Of a stretch of DNA of 64,000 nucleotides, positions 62,984 through 64,000 are shown piece after piece. Source of the DNA: Ricordea florida (Eukaryota > Cnidaria > Anthozoa > Corallimorpharia > Ricordeidae); assembly GCA_949710005.1 (NCBI GenBank), contig OX453274.1, forward strand, positions 3,569,655-3,633,654. Direction: 5' to 3'. Every line of letters begins with the position of its first letter. The first letter of the stretch is position 1. Under the pieces are notes generated by a model. That model was not told the origin of the DNA and ran no database searches. It saw nothing but the letters and a program-made list of their open reading frames with translations. The position numbers and the translations under genes were made by a program.

Positions 62984-64000
62984 GTAAGTCATCTGAGCGT
63001 AGAATTTACGTGACAAAATGATTTTACTTTAAAATACTAGTAACTTCAGTAAGCTTGTTTGTTCTTGTTCGCATGTTTTCACTGAATTATCCTTCTGGTA
63101 TATTAGTAAACTGCACTTGTAAAAATCTCTGCTGTCCTTTACTATCTGACGGGCTGGATTTCAAACTTGTATCCGTGGTTATAATGTTTATAGTTCCAAG
63201 GACATTCAAGGGCACGTTGCGTTCTCAAACAACGTGCATTGTTAGATTTGGCAACACTTTTTAGCTGCGCGTTTCCGGTTTAGAGCACGTATCAAATACG
63301 CTATAAGCTAGGTAAAACAAGAACACAGATCGAACGTTTGATCAGTTTGACAGATTGAACGTTTGATCGTGTGTGGAACAGGCTCAGCAAGTCATGATCC
63401 CCTCAATACTGGGAATGCTAAATGCTGAAATAATGTACTTATTAGCTGGATATTTTCCTTGTTATCCCATTCTTCATTATGCATGCTGTAGTCGTACTGT
63501 TTCGTCCCTGGAAAACAATAAATGTTTGAAAGAGCATCACCCTCAACAATTCCTCTACAACACACACAATGAAGTATGGGGTTTCATGGAAATCAATTTA
63601 TTACTTATTGACAACCTTGAATCCAGGTTTATTGTTGAATATAGGAGCCTGAGTTCCAGCTAAAATTAATCCGGGAATCTGCTGATACCCTGATCTCCTC
63701 CATCTTAGAGGGGATCCAACATTTTACGACTTTAAAATTTTCTCAAATTGAGGGAGCTTTTCCACCTGTTCCAGCAAGGTCGCGAATATGCTATAAGGCC
63801 TGTACCTTCTTTAATTATATAGTGACTGGTTCCGCGAGTGCCGGGCAATATGAAGCGAATCCTTGGTACTGACTGGCGGCAATATAGGCCCGTATTCCCC
63901 GTTCGGGATTTCCCACTTTCTCACGCAAGACAAAACAAGCAAAACGGCCATAAAATAAGTCCTTTATTGACCAAGCTTGTTCGGTTGCGATGACTGGATA
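62984..64000. other. Host DNA after element 2 (intron of the DGAT2-like gene)
   Basis: It begins with the GTAAGT donor of the interrupted exon. The next kilobase contains a diverged copy of the CATTATGCATGCTGTAG foldback family (about 63470-63585) and an unidentified repeat-like end sequence from about 63770. No further acyltransferase exon is recognisable before the window ends. Confidence 0.6.

Overview
This window is animal nuclear DNA, most likely from an anthozoan cnidarian such as a stony coral or anemone. The evidence is intron-containing orthologues of animal genes (a DMRT/DMA factor, RagA/RagB GTPase, UPF3, an arylacetamide deacetylase and a DGAT2/MOGAT acyltransferase), tRNA-derived SINEs, and several families of foldback repeats of a kind I associate with coral genomes. 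The cnidarian call rests on memory of repeat and viral families and has not been tested by search.

Layout. 1-784 is the 3' end of a DMRT gene. 3973-8096 (-) is a complete eight-exon RagA gene. 8357-16819 (+) is a complete thirteen-exon UPF3 gene, head to head with RagA. 18257-23721 (+) is a five-exon AADAC-type lipase/esterase. 23722-28797 is repeat-rich host DNA. 28798-45390 and 47258-62961 are two complete Maverick/Polinton (adintovirus-like) proviral elements in opposite orientation, separated by 1.87 kb. That gap holds the first exon of a DGAT2/MOGAT gene, and the second element sits inside that exon. The last kilobase is host DNA.

The two elements. Both have terminal inverted repeats (690/690 bp in element 1, 337/499 bp in element 2) and intact 5-bp target duplications (AGAAT and CCACA). 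They share one collinear virion module: double-jelly-roll major capsid protein, A32-type packaging ATPase, penton-like minor capsid protein, a 504-537 aa membrane-anchored protein, a string of small membrane proteins, and an RVE integrase. The replication end differs. The terminal repeats are unrelated and the protein-primed DNA polymerases belong to two distinct types: one carries an HNH/endonuclease-VII insert, the other an N-terminal OTU-like, zinc-finger and PDDEXK-like extension. The polymerase and the zinc-repeat protein at the other end start on the inner edge of the terminal repeats and share the first codons, and all four begin with a SAP-like segment. The simplest reading is a common virion/integration module carrying exchangeable replication-origin-plus-polymerase modules.

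Other signals in the elements: a T(T/C)TAAAGAT-like box 30-40 nt before nearly every start codon; GTTATNTAACC hairpins at convergent gene ends; an inverted repeat around the start of the 504/537 aa gene whose arms differ between elements but stay complementary; and three in-frame GC-rich double mini-hairpin inserts present in element 2 only. Element 2's integrase is broken by one amber codon, element 1 carries one pseudogene, and neither element has a recognisable adenain-like protease. The host acyltransferase exon is broken by element 2, but the element's own terminus supplies a GTAAGC in the same splice phase as the lost donor.
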